DNA of 64,000 nucleotides from contig JADKJG010000002.1 in assembly GCA_016722375.1 (NCBI GenBank), forward strand, positions 1 through 64,000, written 5' to 3'. Position 1 is the first letter of the stretch. Every line of letters starts with the position of its first letter. Shown here in pieces: positions 30,194 to 39,806 of this stretch. The stretch is from Bacteroidota bacterium. Its GTDB lineage: Bacteria; Bacteroidota; Bacteroidia; Chitinophagales; LD1. The notes beneath the pieces are model-generated. The model was given only the letters and a program-made list of their open reading frames with translations. It was not told the DNA's origin and ran no database searches. The position numbers were made by a program, and so were the translations under genes.

Positions 30194-31117
30194 ATGGCTC
30201 ATCTGCACACACATTCTGATCACAACCTAAACGAGCACTCCACGCTTTCATCCAACTTGAACCGTGCGTTCATCGTGGGCATTGTTTTGAATCTGGCATT
30301 TGTAGTGGTGGAATCTGTTGCCGGATTGATGACCGGTTCCTTGGGATTGCTGACCGATGCCGGTCATAACCTGAGCGATGTGGCCGCACTGGCTTTGTCA
30401 CTTTTTGCTTTCCGGCTGGCCAAAATCAAACCAAGCGTAAATTATACCTACGGTTACAGCAAAACCACCATTCTCGTGGCGCTGGCTAATGCCGTCATCT
30501 TGCTGATAGCGGTGGGGGGCATCGGCATTGAAGCAGTGAAACGATTTTTTCATCCCGAACCTCTTCAAGGAGATATCATTTCCATAGTGGCCGGAATTGG
30601 AATCGTCGTCAACGGTGCTTCTGCTTTCTTGTTTATTAAGAACAAGGAGGACGATCTGAATGTCAAAGGCGCTTACCTGCATCTCGTGGCCGATGCCTTG
30701 GTTTCTCTTGGTGTATTGATTGCCGGTGTGCTCATCATGTTTACAGGATGGTATTGGTTAGATACAGTAATCAGCTTAGTCATTATCGTAGTCATCGTAT
30801 ATAGTAGCTGGCATTTGTTGGCCGATAGCCTGCGCCTGTCTATGGATGCCGTGCCGCCGGGGGTGGATATAGATAAGCTGAAACAACTGATTATGAGCAA
30901 TAAAGGAGTTACGAGTGTTCATCACATTCATGTTTGGGCGCTCAGCACTACGGTGAATGCGATGACGGCGCACCTTTGCATAGAAGAGTCCATGAGCGGC
31001 ACGGAGGAAATGGACATGAAACATCATATCAAACAAGAACTGACCAAGCTAAAAGTGCATCACGCAACATTTGAAACCGAACGGGGACCTGAAAAATGCA
31101 CCGAAGAAGTCTGTTGA
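30194..31117 (+). CDS. Cation diffusion facilitator (zinc/cobalt/cadmium efflux)
   Basis: A proton-coupled divalent-metal exporter of the CDF (CzcD/ZitB) family. The start is the ATG at 30194; a longer frame upstream overlaps the previous gene and is not supported. The 307-residue protein begins with a short His-rich N-terminus (HLHTHSDHN). Span 2 has the transport-site Asp in LLTDAGHNLSDVAAL, and span 5 has the paired site HLVADALVSLG. A C-terminal cytosolic metal-binding domain follows (VTSVHHIHVWALS, ..HHATFETE..). H-x3-D in both site helices fits zinc selectivity. Last gene of the pepP-pssA-purS-rsmI-membrane protein run. Confidence 0.93.
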   Translation: MAHLHTHSDHNLNEHSTLSSNLNRAFIVGIVLNLAFVVVESVAGLMTGSLGLLTDAGHNLSDVAALALSLFAFRLAKIKPSVNYTYGYSKTTILVALANAVILLIAVGGIGIEAVKRFFHPEPLQGDIISIVAGIGIVVNGASAFLFIKNKEDDLNVKGAYLHLVADALVSLGVLIAGVLIMFTGWYWLDTVISLVIIVVIVYSSWHLLADSLRLSMDAVPPGVDIDKLKQLIMSNKGVTSVHHIHVWALSTTVNAMTAHLCIEESMSGTEEMDMKHHIKQELTKLKVHHATFETERGPEKCTEEVC

Positions 31118-31143
31118 AAAATCGGAAAGACCTGTTATGTTTG
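31113..31143 (+). promoter_or_regulatory. Promoter of tRNA-Lys
   Basis: GTTG at 31113-31116 and TATGTTTG at 31136-31143 are separated by 19 bp, close to the Bacteroidota TTTG-N19-TAnnTTTG layout, and the tRNA begins 13 bases downstream. Confidence 0.6.
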
Positions 31144-31156
31144 CGCTCCGCTTTTT

Positions 31157-31228
31157 GACTCCGTAGCTCAGCTGGTAGAGCAAAAGACTCTTAATCTTTG
31201 GGTCGAAGGTTCGAGCCCTTCCGGGTCA
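31157..31228 (+). tRNA. tRNA-Lys (anticodon CTT)
   Basis: A cloverleaf is clear: D-stem GCTC/GAGC, anticodon stem AAAGA/TCTTT with loop CTCTTAA (anticodon CTT), and T-arm GAAGG TTCGAGC CCTTC. The 5' acceptor strand GACTCCG would need CGGAGTC on the 3' side, but only CGGGTC is present, so the stem is one base short. Either one base was lost in the sequence or the stem has a bulge. CCA is not encoded. It has its own promoter and terminator. Confidence 0.85.
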
Positions 31229-31236
31229 CTACTTTC

Positions 31237-31272
31237 AAGCCTTGTATGTCGCAAGATGTGCAGGGCTTTTTT
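31237..31272 (+). terminator. Likely terminator after tRNA-Lys
   Basis: AAGCCTTG pairs with CAGGGCTT in seven of eight positions, followed by a run of T. It lies eight bases after the tRNA. Confidence 0.6.
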
Positions 31273-31555
31273 AATGCTGAATGAGGAGTGCCTTCCTGTA
31301 TTTCATTCTGCACTTCAAATTTGATTCAAAGTCTCCTGCCCCCCAAAGGGAGCATAAAGACAGTAGGCTACCGCCCAAATATTTATTGCGGCTTTTTAAT
31401 GCCTATACTACATATTATATTTAGCCGGATACAAATTGCCGTTTGTGCGAATTATGTGAAATAGTTTAGGAACAATGAATCTTTTTTTGGGTTCAAACAG
31501 TATAAGTAGGTATTGGGTGATGAAAATGAAGCCCGCAAAAAGTAAAATCAAAATT
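31273..31555. other. Intergenic, possible degraded palindrome, no gene
   Basis: No gene is supported. A stretch near 31330-31365 (CTCCTGCCCCCCAAAGGGAG) has partial dyad symmetry and resembles worn interspersed elements. An upstream extension of the next gene's frame into this region lacks a signal peptide and is not used. Confidence 0.35.
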
Positions 31556-32422
31556 ATGAAAGCCATGAAAAATCTATTCCTCTTCGCTCTTGCCCTTATA
31601 TCTCTTTCTGTATCGGCCGGAAACATGACGACGAAGCTGATCGTGAACAATCCTATCTGCCACAGTGGTAATGATGGTACGATTGATTTGTTCGTGTTTG
31701 GCGGCAATGCTCCGCTTACTTATACTTGGGATAACGGACTTCCGGCTACTGCTTCGCACAGCAATTTGGCGGCGGGTACTTATTCTTTCACGGTGACAGA
31801 TAGTACCGGCGATGTGGTTTCGGGATCGGTGGTGATTGCAGAGCCGAACGATATTGCGGTGACTCCAAATGTGTTGGATGTAACCACTCCGGGCGGAAAC
31901 GATGGATCCATCGGGTTGAATGTAGGAGGTGGAACGCCAATCTATGCTTATAGCTGGAGCAATAATGTGCATGATCGCAATATTTCTAGTTTGACTTCTG
32001 GTACTTATGATGTCGAAATTACGGATGCAGCAGGTTGCAGCAAAACGTTCAGTTTCTTGGTGAGCGAGCCAAATGGTTTCTTGATTGAGAAGCCGGAAGT
32101 GAAATATTTGATTTCTAAAGGCAGTTTTCAGGATGGCAATAATTATGCGAAGAACGGAGGTGCTACGGGTGTAGAGGATGTAAAGCAGGGAACGGTTTTG
32201 GTTTATCCTAATCCGGCAAATAACTTCTTCAAGATTGCTCTTCAGCCGGGCACTGAAACTCAAATCGCACTAATGACTCCAAACGGACAGGTGGTGGCAC
32301 AGAAGAACGCGACAACTACTGAAACGGAAATGAATGTCTCTGGCCTTCCGAATGGTAACTACATCATGAGTATTCGCAACGAAAGCGGCGTGACCAACAA
32401 ATTGGTGAGCGTTCTCAAATAA
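31556..32422 (+). CDS. Secreted protein with SprB-type repeats and T9SS tail
   Basis: A 288-residue protein from the ATG at 31556 (MKAMKNLFLFALALISLSVS, signal peptide); ATG at 31565 is also possible. Two SprB-type repeats follow. Each has C-x-x-x-x-D/N-G-x-I-x-L at its start, a Y-x-W-x-N/D core (APLTYTWDNGLPA; PIYAYSWSNNVHD) and L-x-x-G-T-Y-x-x-x-I/V-T-D-x-x-G at its end. A sorting domain closes the protein (VLVYPNPANNFFKI ... LPNGNYIMSIRN). In Flavobacterium, SprB is the mobile gliding adhesin, but short proteins with one or two repeats are common and need not be motility factors. Monocistronic, followed by a strong terminator. Confidence 0.85.
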   Translation: MKAMKNLFLFALALISLSVSAGNMTTKLIVNNPICHSGNDGTIDLFVFGGNAPLTYTWDNGLPATASHSNLAAGTYSFTVTDSTGDVVSGSVVIAEPNDIAVTPNVLDVTTPGGNDGSIGLNVGGGTPIYAYSWSNNVHDRNISSLTSGTYDVEITDAAGCSKTFSFLVSEPNGFLIEKPEVKYLISKGSFQDGNNYAKNGGATGVEDVKQGTVLVYPNPANNFFKIALQPGTETQIALMTPNGQVVAQKNATTTETEMNVSGLPNGNYIMSIRNESGVTNKLVSVLK

Positions 32423-32447
32423 CCTATCACACACTTAATAGAGAGTA

Positions 32448-32478
32448 AGCGCTCCCGATTTTTCGGGAGCGCTTTTTT
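32448..32478. terminator. Strong terminator after the SprB-type gene
   Basis: The stem AGCGCTCCCGA / TCGGGAGCGC(T) with a short T-rich loop is followed by six T. It lies between two convergent genes and may end both. Confidence 0.88.
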
Positions 32479-32530
32479 GATTTTAACCCAAGGAAGGGAT
32501 GCCTCGGGCGTGGGGGTTTGTAGCGTTGCT

Positions 32531-32956
32531 TTAATAGACTTTGCGATGAACCGCCAACGTCAGGCGGCTGATGCAGACCATCTGTTCTTTTGGGTTCACA
32601 ATTTTTATTTCCCAAACGTGTATTGTCTTTCCGATATAGACTGGACTGGCGGTGCCGGTAACGAAGCCTTTGTTCACGCCGCGGATATGGTTGGCGTTTA
32701 TCTCAATACCTACGACTCTATATTTCTCTTGGTCAACACAAAACAAACCACCTACGCTTCCGAGGGTTTCTGCCAATACGCAGGAGGCGCCACCATGCAG
32801 CAAGCCAAAGGGCTGCACGGTTCTGTGGTCAACGGGCATGGTGCCTTTGATATAGTCATCTCCGACTTCGGTAATCGCGATGCCGAGATGGTCGCCTATG
32901 TGTTTGCTGGAGAAAATGTGCGCGTCTTCGAGCGTGGGCTTTACTTTCCAAATCAT
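32531..32956 (-). CDS. menI: Hotdog-fold acyl-CoA thioesterase, probable DHNA-CoA thioesterase
   Basis: A 141-residue protein of the PaaI/MenI type, starting at the ATG before MIWKVKPTLEDAHIF. The active-site block PFGLLHGGASCVLAETLGS has the HGG turn and the catalytic acidic residue one helix turn later. The second strand GIEINANHIRGVNKGFVTG is typical of 1,4-dihydroxy-2-naphthoyl-CoA thioesterases of menaquinone synthesis. PaaI-type phenylacetate thioesterases look alike, so the substrate is inferred. No other men genes are nearby. A longer upstream frame overlapping the next gene is not supported. Confidence 0.82.
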   Translation of the reverse strand: MIWKVKPTLEDAHIFSSKHIGDHLGIAITEVGDDYIKGTMPVDHRTVQPFGLLHGGASCVLAETLGSVGGLFCVDQEKYRVVGIEINANHIRGVNKGFVTGTASPVYIGKTIHVWEIKIVNPKEQMVCISRLTLAVHRKVY

Positions 32957-33020
32957 TAAATTCTGTTTGCCGCAAAGGAATGAATTTCGGTCATATCGTT
33001 TATTATTGCAGTTGCTTCTG

Positions 33021-34311
33021 ATGCGTAACATTCTAATACTTGGAGCCGGTAAATCTTCTGGCGCTTTGATTGACCATCTGGTGGACAGGTCGGTGGAGGA
33101 ACAATGGCAGGTTACGGTGGCTGATATTTCGGCTGCCAGGCGATGCAAAAAACTCGCCAGCGCGCTAACACCTGCGCGATTGCTTTTGACTTTCAGGATG
33201 AGTCAGGAAGAAGGCGATTGATTGCAGATGCAGATATTGTGATCTCTATGTTGCCGGCAACGATGCACGTTATTATTGCTGAAGACTGTTTGAAACTGAA
33301 ACGCAACTTGGTGACTCCATCCTACATATCAGATGCGATGTTGGGGATGGATGAGGATGTGAAGAAGGAGGGATTGATTTTTATGAATGAAATCGGTCTC
33401 GACCCCGGTATAGATCACATGAGCGCCCTCCAGGCGATTGCCAGACTGAAAGATGAGGGCAAGGAGATTACTGGATTTCTTTCGCATACGGGTGGACTGG
33501 TAGCTCCGGAAAATGATGATAACGGTTGGCATTATAAGGTTACATGGAATCCGCGCAATGTGGTGTTGGCAGGTCAGGGCGAAGGCAAGATACTTTATAT
33601 GAAAGATGGGGAGAAGGTGGAATTGCATTATGAAGACCTTTTAAACATACGCTGAATATCAAACTGGAAGGCTATGGTGAGTTTGAAAGCTATCCGAATA
33701 GAGATTCAATGAAGTATGTAGATGCTTATGGATTAAAGGGAGTAAAGACTATCTATCGAGGAACGCTTCGCCGCCCACCATTTTGCAAAGGCTGGAATGT
33801 GTTGGTGCAAATGGGATTTACGAATCGTAAAGAAGTAGAGACGGATACGTTTCGCGGACAGGTGGAGCGCTTGGTAAAGGATAAGAAGGTAGTGCCTGAT
33901 GAGGAAACCGAGGGGCTGTTGCGTGAACTTGGAGTGGTGCCTATGTTGCTTTCACATAAGGAACCACGTTTGGTTCCCGCAGACTTTTTACAGCAGGTAC
34001 TCGAACGTTCATGGAGCCTGCAACCGGGAGATAAGGATATGATTGTGATGATACATCAGATAGAGTTTTCTGATAAAAGTGGAAAAGAGAAGCAGACAAT
34101 GGAATCTTCGTTGGTGGTGAAGGGGAAAGATTCAGATCATACGGCTATGTCATTAACCGTGGGTTTGCCGATGGCAATGGTGACGGAGATGATATTGAAT
34201 AACGAGATAAAGCGGACGGGTGTGCTTATGCCCCGTTACCCGGAAATTTATAATCCTATTTTAGCCCGCTTGGAAAAACATGGGATAAATTTTAAAGAGA
34301 AGATCATATAA
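33021..34311 (+). pseudogene. Saccharopine dehydrogenase-like protein, two frame changes
   Basis: A Lys9-type saccharopine dehydrogenase (NAD-binding domain then catalytic domain), linked to lysine and 2-aminoadipate metabolism. Part 1 has the Rossmann start MRNILILGAGKSSGALIDHL. Part 2, in another frame, continues FDFQDESGRRR...ADADIVISMLPATMH ... FMNEIGLDPGIDHMSALQ. Part 3, in the third frame, continues LNIKLEGYGEFESYPNRDS ... TLRRPPFCKGW to 34311. The frame changes lie near 33135-33160 and at 33639-33643. The second is a T4 run where T5 would restore CTTTTTAAACATACG. Each break is equivalent to one lost base. Protein identity across all three parts is continuous, so the intact gene would encode about 430 residues. 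The next gene starts 3 bp later. Confidence 0.85.
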
Positions 34312-34314
34312 TAG

Positions 34315-35856
34315 ATGAAGAAAGAGATAGATAGACTGAAAGAGAAAAAGGCTGCTGCGATGATGGGCGGCGGGCAAAGCCGTATTGACAGCCAGCATAA
34401 GAAAGGAAAACTGAACGCTCGCGAGCGGATAGATTTGCTGATGGATCCCGACAGCTTTGAAGAAATTGGCATGTTGGTGGAACACCGCACCAAAGACTTT
34501 GATATGGATAAAGAAATTTATCTGGGAGATGGGGTAGTCACTGGTTATGGAATGGTGAACGGTAGAATGGTCTATGTCTTTTCTCAGGACTTTACGGTCT
34601 TCGGTGGGTCACTTTCTGAAACTCACGCAGAGAAGATATGTAAGATCATGGACTTGGCGATGAAGAACGGTGCGCCGGTCATCGGTTTGAATGACTCTGG
34701 TGGAGCACGCATTCAGGAGGGCGTCAGTTCTTTGGGCGGTTATGCTGATATTTTCTATCGAAATACGATTGCCTCGGGAGTTATCCCTCAGATTTCTGCC
34801 ATCATGGGCCCTTGTGCAGGCGGAGCAGTTTATTCGCCAGCCATCACTGACTTTATCCTGATGGTAGAGCATACTTCCTACATGTTTGTTACAGGCCCCA
34901 ACGTGGTTAAGACGGTGACTCACGAGGATGTGACAAGTGAAGAACTGGGAGGTGCTCAGGCGCATGGAGTAAAATCGGGGGTTACGCATTTTACCTGTGC
35001 AAATGATGCGGATTGTATTGCCTCCATTAAGAAACTGTTGAGTTACTTGCCTCAGAATTGCGAAGATCGAGCACCAGCCTATCCTTATACTTTGGGCGAT
35101 GAGACCAGACACAAACTCGATTCTGTAATTCCTGAGAACCCAAATCAGCCTTATGATATTCGCGATATTATCCATGAAATATCCGATACGGGTTCTTTCA
35201 TGGAGGTGCATCAACATTACGCAGAGAATATTGTAGTGGGCTTTGCTCGTTTGGCAGGTCGCAGCATTGGTATCGTGGCCAACCAACCAGCTGTATTGGC
35301 TGGAGTGCTTGATATTTCTTCCAGTAACAAGGGTGCACGTTTTGTTCGCTTTTGTGATTGCTTCAACATTCCATTATTGACCTTGGTGGATGTTCCTGGT
35401 TTCTTGCCGGGTACAGACCAAGAATGGCGAGGAATTATCAGCAGTGGAGCTAAACTGCTTTTCGCTTTCAGCGAAGCGACGGTACCTAAGATAACGGTGA
35501 TTGTGCGTAAGGCGTACGGTGGAGCATACGATGTGATGAATTCAAAGCATATAGGGGCTGATATGAATTATGCGTGGCCCAATGCGGAAATTGCGGTAAT
35601 GGGAGCAAAGGGAGCGGCTGAAATTATTTTTAAGAAAGCGATATCAGCAGCGAAGGACCCGGAAGAAAAGATGAAGGAGGTAGTGAACTTGTATGCTGAG
35701 AACTTTGCTCATCCATACAAAGCGGCGGCTCGTGGATTTATTGATGAAGTAATTGAGCCATCCAAAACACGCACCCGCCTTATCCGTGCCTTTAAAATGA
35801 CTGAAAACAAAGCAGTGAAATTGCCGAGAAAGAAACACGGGAATATTCCCTTGTAA
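34315..35856 (+). CDS. pccB: Acyl-CoA carboxylase beta subunit (propionyl-CoA carboxylase type)
   Basis: The carboxyltransferase subunit of a biotin-dependent carboxylase, 513 residues. The N-terminal half has GKLNARERIDLLMDPDSFEE, VYVFSQDFTVFGGSL and GLNDSGGARIQEG, with the oxyanion loop GPCAGGAVYSPA. The C-terminal half has DTGSFMEVHQHYAENIVVGF, LVDVPGFLPGTDQEW, RKAYGGAYDVMNSKH and WPNAEIAVMGAKGAAE. These identify the acyl-CoA carboxylase family; propionyl-CoA is the most likely substrate, methylmalonyl-CoA being the product. The biotin/ATP alpha subunit is not adjacent. Begins 3 bp after the saccharopine dehydrogenase gene, so probably co-transcribed; amino-acid breakdown is a plausible shared theme. 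Confidence 0.92.
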   Translation: MKKEIDRLKEKKAAAMMGGGQSRIDSQHKKGKLNARERIDLLMDPDSFEEIGMLVEHRTKDFDMDKEIYLGDGVVTGYGMVNGRMVYVFSQDFTVFGGSLSETHAEKICKIMDLAMKNGAPVIGLNDSGGARIQEGVSSLGGYADIFYRNTIASGVIPQISAIMGPCAGGAVYSPAITDFILMVEHTSYMFVTGPNVVKTVTHEDVTSEELGGAQAHGVKSGVTHFTCANDADCIASIKKLLSYLPQNCEDRAPAYPYTLGDETRHKLDSVIPENPNQPYDIRDIIHEISDTGSFMEVHQHYAENIVVGFARLAGRSIGIVANQPAVLAGVLDISSSNKGARFVRFCDCFNIPLLTLVDVPGFLPGTDQEWRGIISSGAKLLFAFSEATVPKITVIVRKAYGGAYDVMNSKHIGADMNYAWPNAEIAVMGAKGAAEIIFKKAISAAKDPEEKMKEVVNLYAENFAHPYKAAARGFIDEVIEPSKTRTRLIRAFKMTENKAVKLPRKKHGNIPL

Positions 35857-35895
35857 AGGGCTATAGAAAGAGTTTTATACGCCTAGCCAAAGCAA

Positions 35896-38800
35896 TTATA
35901 ACTCAATCTTCATTCTAAGGCGTATATAGAATGTGGTTCCTATATTCTCGGAGGACTCAAACCATATTCTACCACCAGTGCCATCTATTATCTGCTTAGT
36001 GATGGCTAAGCCCAGACCAGTACCGGATGATTTCGTAGTAAAATTCGGGACAAAGACCTTTTCATAGAGTTCATGTGGAATGCCTTGCCCATTGTCGCTT
36101 ACAGTGATAACCACCCATCCATCTTCCTCTTTAACATGAATATCAACAAAGCCTATCCGGGTTTCGGGAATACTCTGTAATGCGTTCTTTATCAGATTAT
36201 TAAATACGCTGACCAATTGATTCTTGTCTGCAAAAACCACTGGTGATTTAGAGTCGGTGGAAAAGGTGATGAAAGTTTTCTCTTCTCGGCCAAACAAATC
36301 GGATATGGACTGAAGTAATTCGTTCAGGTTAATTAATTCATTTTGGGTCTTGGGCATTTTGGCAAAGGAGGAAAAGGCCGAGGCGATGGATGATAGATTT
36401 TCAATTTGTTCTTCCAGCGTCCGAGCCACTTTTCGAGATAATTGGGCAATATTTGGATCGCCGGAATCAATGGCTCTTTGAAGATATTGGATACTCAACT
36501 TCATAGGGGTAAGAGGATTTTTAATTTCATGGGCAATCTGTTTTGCCATTTCTCTCCAGGCGATTTCTCGTTCTCCTTTAGCCAATTCCTGTGCGCTGTT
36601 TTCCAGTTCGCTAATCATCTTGTTATATTCTTTGACCAGCACACCTATTTCATCGCGACTATTCCATTGAATAGGCTCATTCTTTTTAGTTAGATTTAAT
36701 TGTCGCAGCTTTTCACTGATAATTGTGAGCGGTTTAGTTATGGAATTAGAGATAAAATAAGCCACTAAGGCGGCGCAAATCAACAAGAACACATAGGCAT
36801 TCATCAAAGCCACAAGAAACGAAGATACATCTTCATAAATATTCTTTGATCTGGTGAAATACGGGATTCCTAAGTAGGCAATTGTTTTTCCTGCAAGATC
36901 TCTGATTGGCGCATAAGTAGCAAGGTAACCTAAAGAGCCGATGTTTTCTTCTTCAGTAGTCTGGGCTGCCTTTTCGCTTGACAACAAGAAGAAGGCATGC
37001 GGATTCATCTTTCTCGACACTAATCCATGATCGTAAATTGCTGGCTGTGAGGCGACAATTAGATCACCGTCTGGACTATATATATTCACGTCAATATCGT
37101 TCATTTCTGCCTGTCGAGTTATTTCAAAGTTTAGAGTGTTCCGGAAATTGTCATCGGAAAGAAGGAGAGTTGCTTGTTCGTGTTGCCGGAGAAAATATTC
37201 TATACTTGAATGAATGACTTTTTCTTTCCGTAATAGACGGTCAGAATAATTATTGTCATACTGCTTTTTTAAGAAGCTAATCGTCACCAGAGTAATAATA
37301 ACGAAAGAAGCTACAGTTATGAGCAGTATGGAATAGTTAATTCGTGTTCTAAATGAAACGTAGAAGAAACTAAATCGCTCTTGGGTTACTTCCGACCGAT
37401 TTAAAAGATTGAATAGGCCCAGAACTAATATTGCCATCAAAAAATAGAAAGTAAAAAGATAGGAAAAAGTGGCAATCGGTTCAAACAAACCTTCCTGATG
37501 TTCGGTAACAATCACCTTTGTGTCACTACCAAATTGATAGATGATATGTTCCCAATCACCCACATCAATATACTGATAAGGCAGTCCGCTGAAAACGAAC
37601 GCCTTATTCCAAAAATAGGGATAAGGATATTCTCCATGCTGGCTGACCAATTGCTCGCGGTGGTAAATAGCATAGTTGTAACGCCGGTTGTTCGGCAGGT
37701 TCGACACATTGTTCCCCAACAGTAATTCAGGATAAACGTTTTGTCCGTAATAATTCTTGGGATTGAGTTGAATCACTAAAGTTCCAATCAATACGGTGTC
37801 CTCATAATAGGGGATGTATGAGAAATAGGAAAAGTTCTTGCTACTATCGGATGTGTAGAATAGACGGTCGGTACTGTCTGCTCCAAGTAAATTTGATGGA
37901 AGGAGATAATCAATTCTAGTAGTATCTGAGTTTCTGAGAAGAAGTCCAGATCGATTTTTGGCAAAAGCCATTATCTCATACTTATTAAGGTATCCCGAAA
38001 AGTACACAGAGTTTAAACGGTCCGTAATTTCCTTTTTAGGAGTAATTGGGTTGGCAAAGTAATTGCGCAGAAAAGTATCCTGTTCTAAACGGGTGTAAAT
38101 ATCATTGAACAAGAATTCTGCGATAAAGTCTCGCTCACTTACCAGTTTACTGGCGAAATATTTTCGATAGGTTCTTTCATGATGTTCATAAAAGTTCTCA
38201 ATTAAATAGGCAGATAGCAGACTGTAAAGGGAAATGATAATCAACAGGTTCTTTACAGAATAGCCGGAACTTGATTCCATCAAACGATAAATCGCCAGAA
38301 TATAAAATGTGCACCAAAGAGCAGTAAAAATGATTGCTTGCCAGTAGGAGGAATAAACCGCACTCAGTGCAAAGGCTATTCCACAGAAAATGATAACTCC
38401 AACAACAATGCCCCATCTTGTTTCTGAGGTTCGCAAAATGTGGATTAGATATTTAGAAATAATCAAATGCCCCATTAACAACAAAGAGAGGCTTAGTAAG
38501 CCTAACAAGCTAAATGGGCTAAGACTAAGGATGTTATATACCTCGAACGAAATAACCGAATCAATCACTAGTGACTTGAATATCCATAGCAATCCTGCGG
38601 TTAGCAGGAATATGGTGACTACAGAGGCAATTGCTTTAAGACTGCTCACCGGTTTGCGATTTTCCGAATCGGATCTGTAAAAAGCAGCAAACAACACCAT
38701 CCAAATCAAAATTGAACTGTTAATGAAGAGATCGCCGAGCGACTTAGAAAATACAGATGAGGCGTAGTGTTTCGGTTGAAATAACTCCAAGTGATAAAAC

Positions 38801-39585
38801 TCAGAAGGCTGGCCCAAAATCAGCAAAACCGCGCGAATCACTCCCGCTGAAATAAAGAGATAGATAAATCCACGGGCAAAGCCCTTCTTGTGTACAATCC
38901 GTACTGCGAAATAATGAATATAGTAAAACGCAATAATTAAAAGCATCACCTGCGCCAAAAGCAAAGCGAAGTTTATTTGAGTACCATCCTTATGCTCTAA
39001 ACGGTAGATGTAAAATAGTATATCACTATGTTGGTTGTAAATTGGAACCGAACCCGGTAATTTTTGCACACTCAATTCAATATCTTCTGTCAGTTTGAGC
39101 GGAGCAGAAAATGCATTTTTCAAAAAGTGGTTTTCAAAGGGATATTGCCATTTGATGGGTGCTGCCCCAATCATTACTTTCCCTGACTTTTGAACCGTAT
39201 GCTTTATCACTACATACCATCCATTTTTTAACTTTAAGAATGAAGTTCCATTGGGGAGTGCGCCGGGTGAGGAGGGTAGGAATGTGTGATGATCTGTCCA
39301 AAAGAGTAGCGAATCAAAATGATAATAAAATATTGCGATACCCTGGTTCTCAGCCAATTGGAGCGCTTGACTTTCTGTATTGAACTTTTCTAAATCTTTA
39401 TAGAGTGTGTCGTTCTGGCTCAGATTATTAAAACTGTTCTCAATCTCACTGACTCTTTGTTGAATTTCTTCAGACGCACTACGTAAATTGTTGGGCGATG
39501 GTTTTAATATCACTATTACTACTGCCGTGAGTAGCAATACAGGTAGCACAAGCTTTTTTATGTCAGATATGTAGTTCAAAGGCAA
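35896..39585 (-). CDS. Large multi-pass sensor histidine kinase, NtrY-like
   Basis: A 1229-residue histidine kinase. It has an N-terminal membrane anchor (LVLPVLLLTAVVIVIL), an extracytoplasmic segment, then a block of about ten membrane spans up to about residue 470. A long second periplasmic domain (about 480-720) ends in another span. After that come a further sensor segment, a span, and a HAMP domain (NSITKPLTIISEKLRQL). The kinase core follows: H-box KQIAHEIKNPLTPMKLSIQY, N-box NQLVSVFNNLIKNALQSIP, G1 VSDNGQGIP and G2 SSGTGLGLAITKQI. The HxxKNPLTP form and overall layout resemble NtrY-type kinases. No response regulator is adjacent, so it is an orphan kinase. The signal is unknown. Confidence 0.9.
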   Translation of the reverse strand: MPLNYISDIKKLVLPVLLLTAVVIVILKPSPNNLRSASEEIQQRVSEIENSFNNLSQNDTLYKDLEKFNTESQALQLAENQGIAIFYYHFDSLLFWTDHHTFLPSSPGALPNGTSFLKLKNGWYVVIKHTVQKSGKVMIGAAPIKWQYPFENHFLKNAFSAPLKLTEDIELSVQKLPGSVPIYNQHSDILFYIYRLEHKDGTQINFALLLAQVMLLIIAFYYIHYFAVRIVHKKGFARGFIYLFISAGVIRAVLLILGQPSEFYHLELFQPKHYASSVFSKSLGDLFINSSILIWMVLFAAFYRSDSENRKPVSSLKAIASVVTIFLLTAGLLWIFKSLVIDSVISFEVYNILSLSPFSLLGLLSLSLLLMGHLIISKYLIHILRTSETRWGIVVGVIIFCGIAFALSAVYSSYWQAIIFTALWCTFYILAIYRLMESSSGYSVKNLLIIISLYSLLSAYLIENFYEHHERTYRKYFASKLVSERDFIAEFLFNDIYTRLEQDTFLRNYFANPITPKKEITDRLNSVYFSGYLNKYEIMAFAKNRSGLLLRNSDTTRIDYLLPSNLLGADSTDRLFYTSDSSKNFSYFSYIPYYEDTVLIGTLVIQLNPKNYYGQNVYPELLLGNNVSNLPNNRRYNYAIYHREQLVSQHGEYPYPYFWNKAFVFSGLPYQYIDVGDWEHIIYQFGSDTKVIVTEHQEGLFEPIATFSYLFTFYFLMAILVLGLFNLLNRSEVTQERFSFFYVSFRTRINYSILLITVASFVIITLVTISFLKKQYDNNYSDRLLRKEKVIHSSIEYFLRQHEQATLLLSDDNFRNTLNFEITRQAEMNDIDVNIYSPDGDLIVASQPAIYDHGLVSRKMNPHAFFLLSSEKAAQTTEEENIGSLGYLATYAPIRDLAGKTIAYLGIPYFTRSKNIYEDVSSFLVALMNAYVFLLICAALVAYFISNSITKPLTIISEKLRQLNLTKKNEPIQWNSRDEIGVLVKEYNKMISELENSAQELAKGEREIAWREMAKQIAHEIKNPLTPMKLSIQYLQRAIDSGDPNIAQLSRKVARTLEEQIENLSSIASAFSSFAKMPKTQNELINLNELLQSISDLFGREEKTFITFSTDSKSPVVFADKNQLVSVFNNLIKNALQSIPETRIGFVDIHVKEEDGWVVITVSDNGQGIPHELYEKVFVPNFTTKSSGTGLGLAITKQIIDGTGGRIWFESSENIGTTFYIRLRMKIEL

Positions 39586-39806
39586 TAGGCGGCAATTTAA
39601 CAGTAAAGAATTATAGTGTCAAATGCTTAAGTGTTCAGCTAAATAAGAATTGAAGTTTTTAAATTTTAAGGGTAACAACAACTAATCTCGATATACTGTA
39701 AGTTGCGGTGTGCTGCCACCCATATCTACTAAATATTGCAACAAAGTACACTTAGAGTATGATTCCAGATTAAATATTTGTTTCTTCGCCATTCAGGTTG
39801 ATTGCT

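Noticed and set aside
31574..32263. 229-codon minus-strand frame opposite the SprB-type gene
   Set aside because: Basic, low-complexity translation without family; the plus-strand gene has a signal peptide, repeats and sorting domain.
32477..32959. 160-codon plus-strand frame opposite the thioesterase
   Set aside because: No recognisable domain; the minus-strand hotdog enzyme has its full motif.
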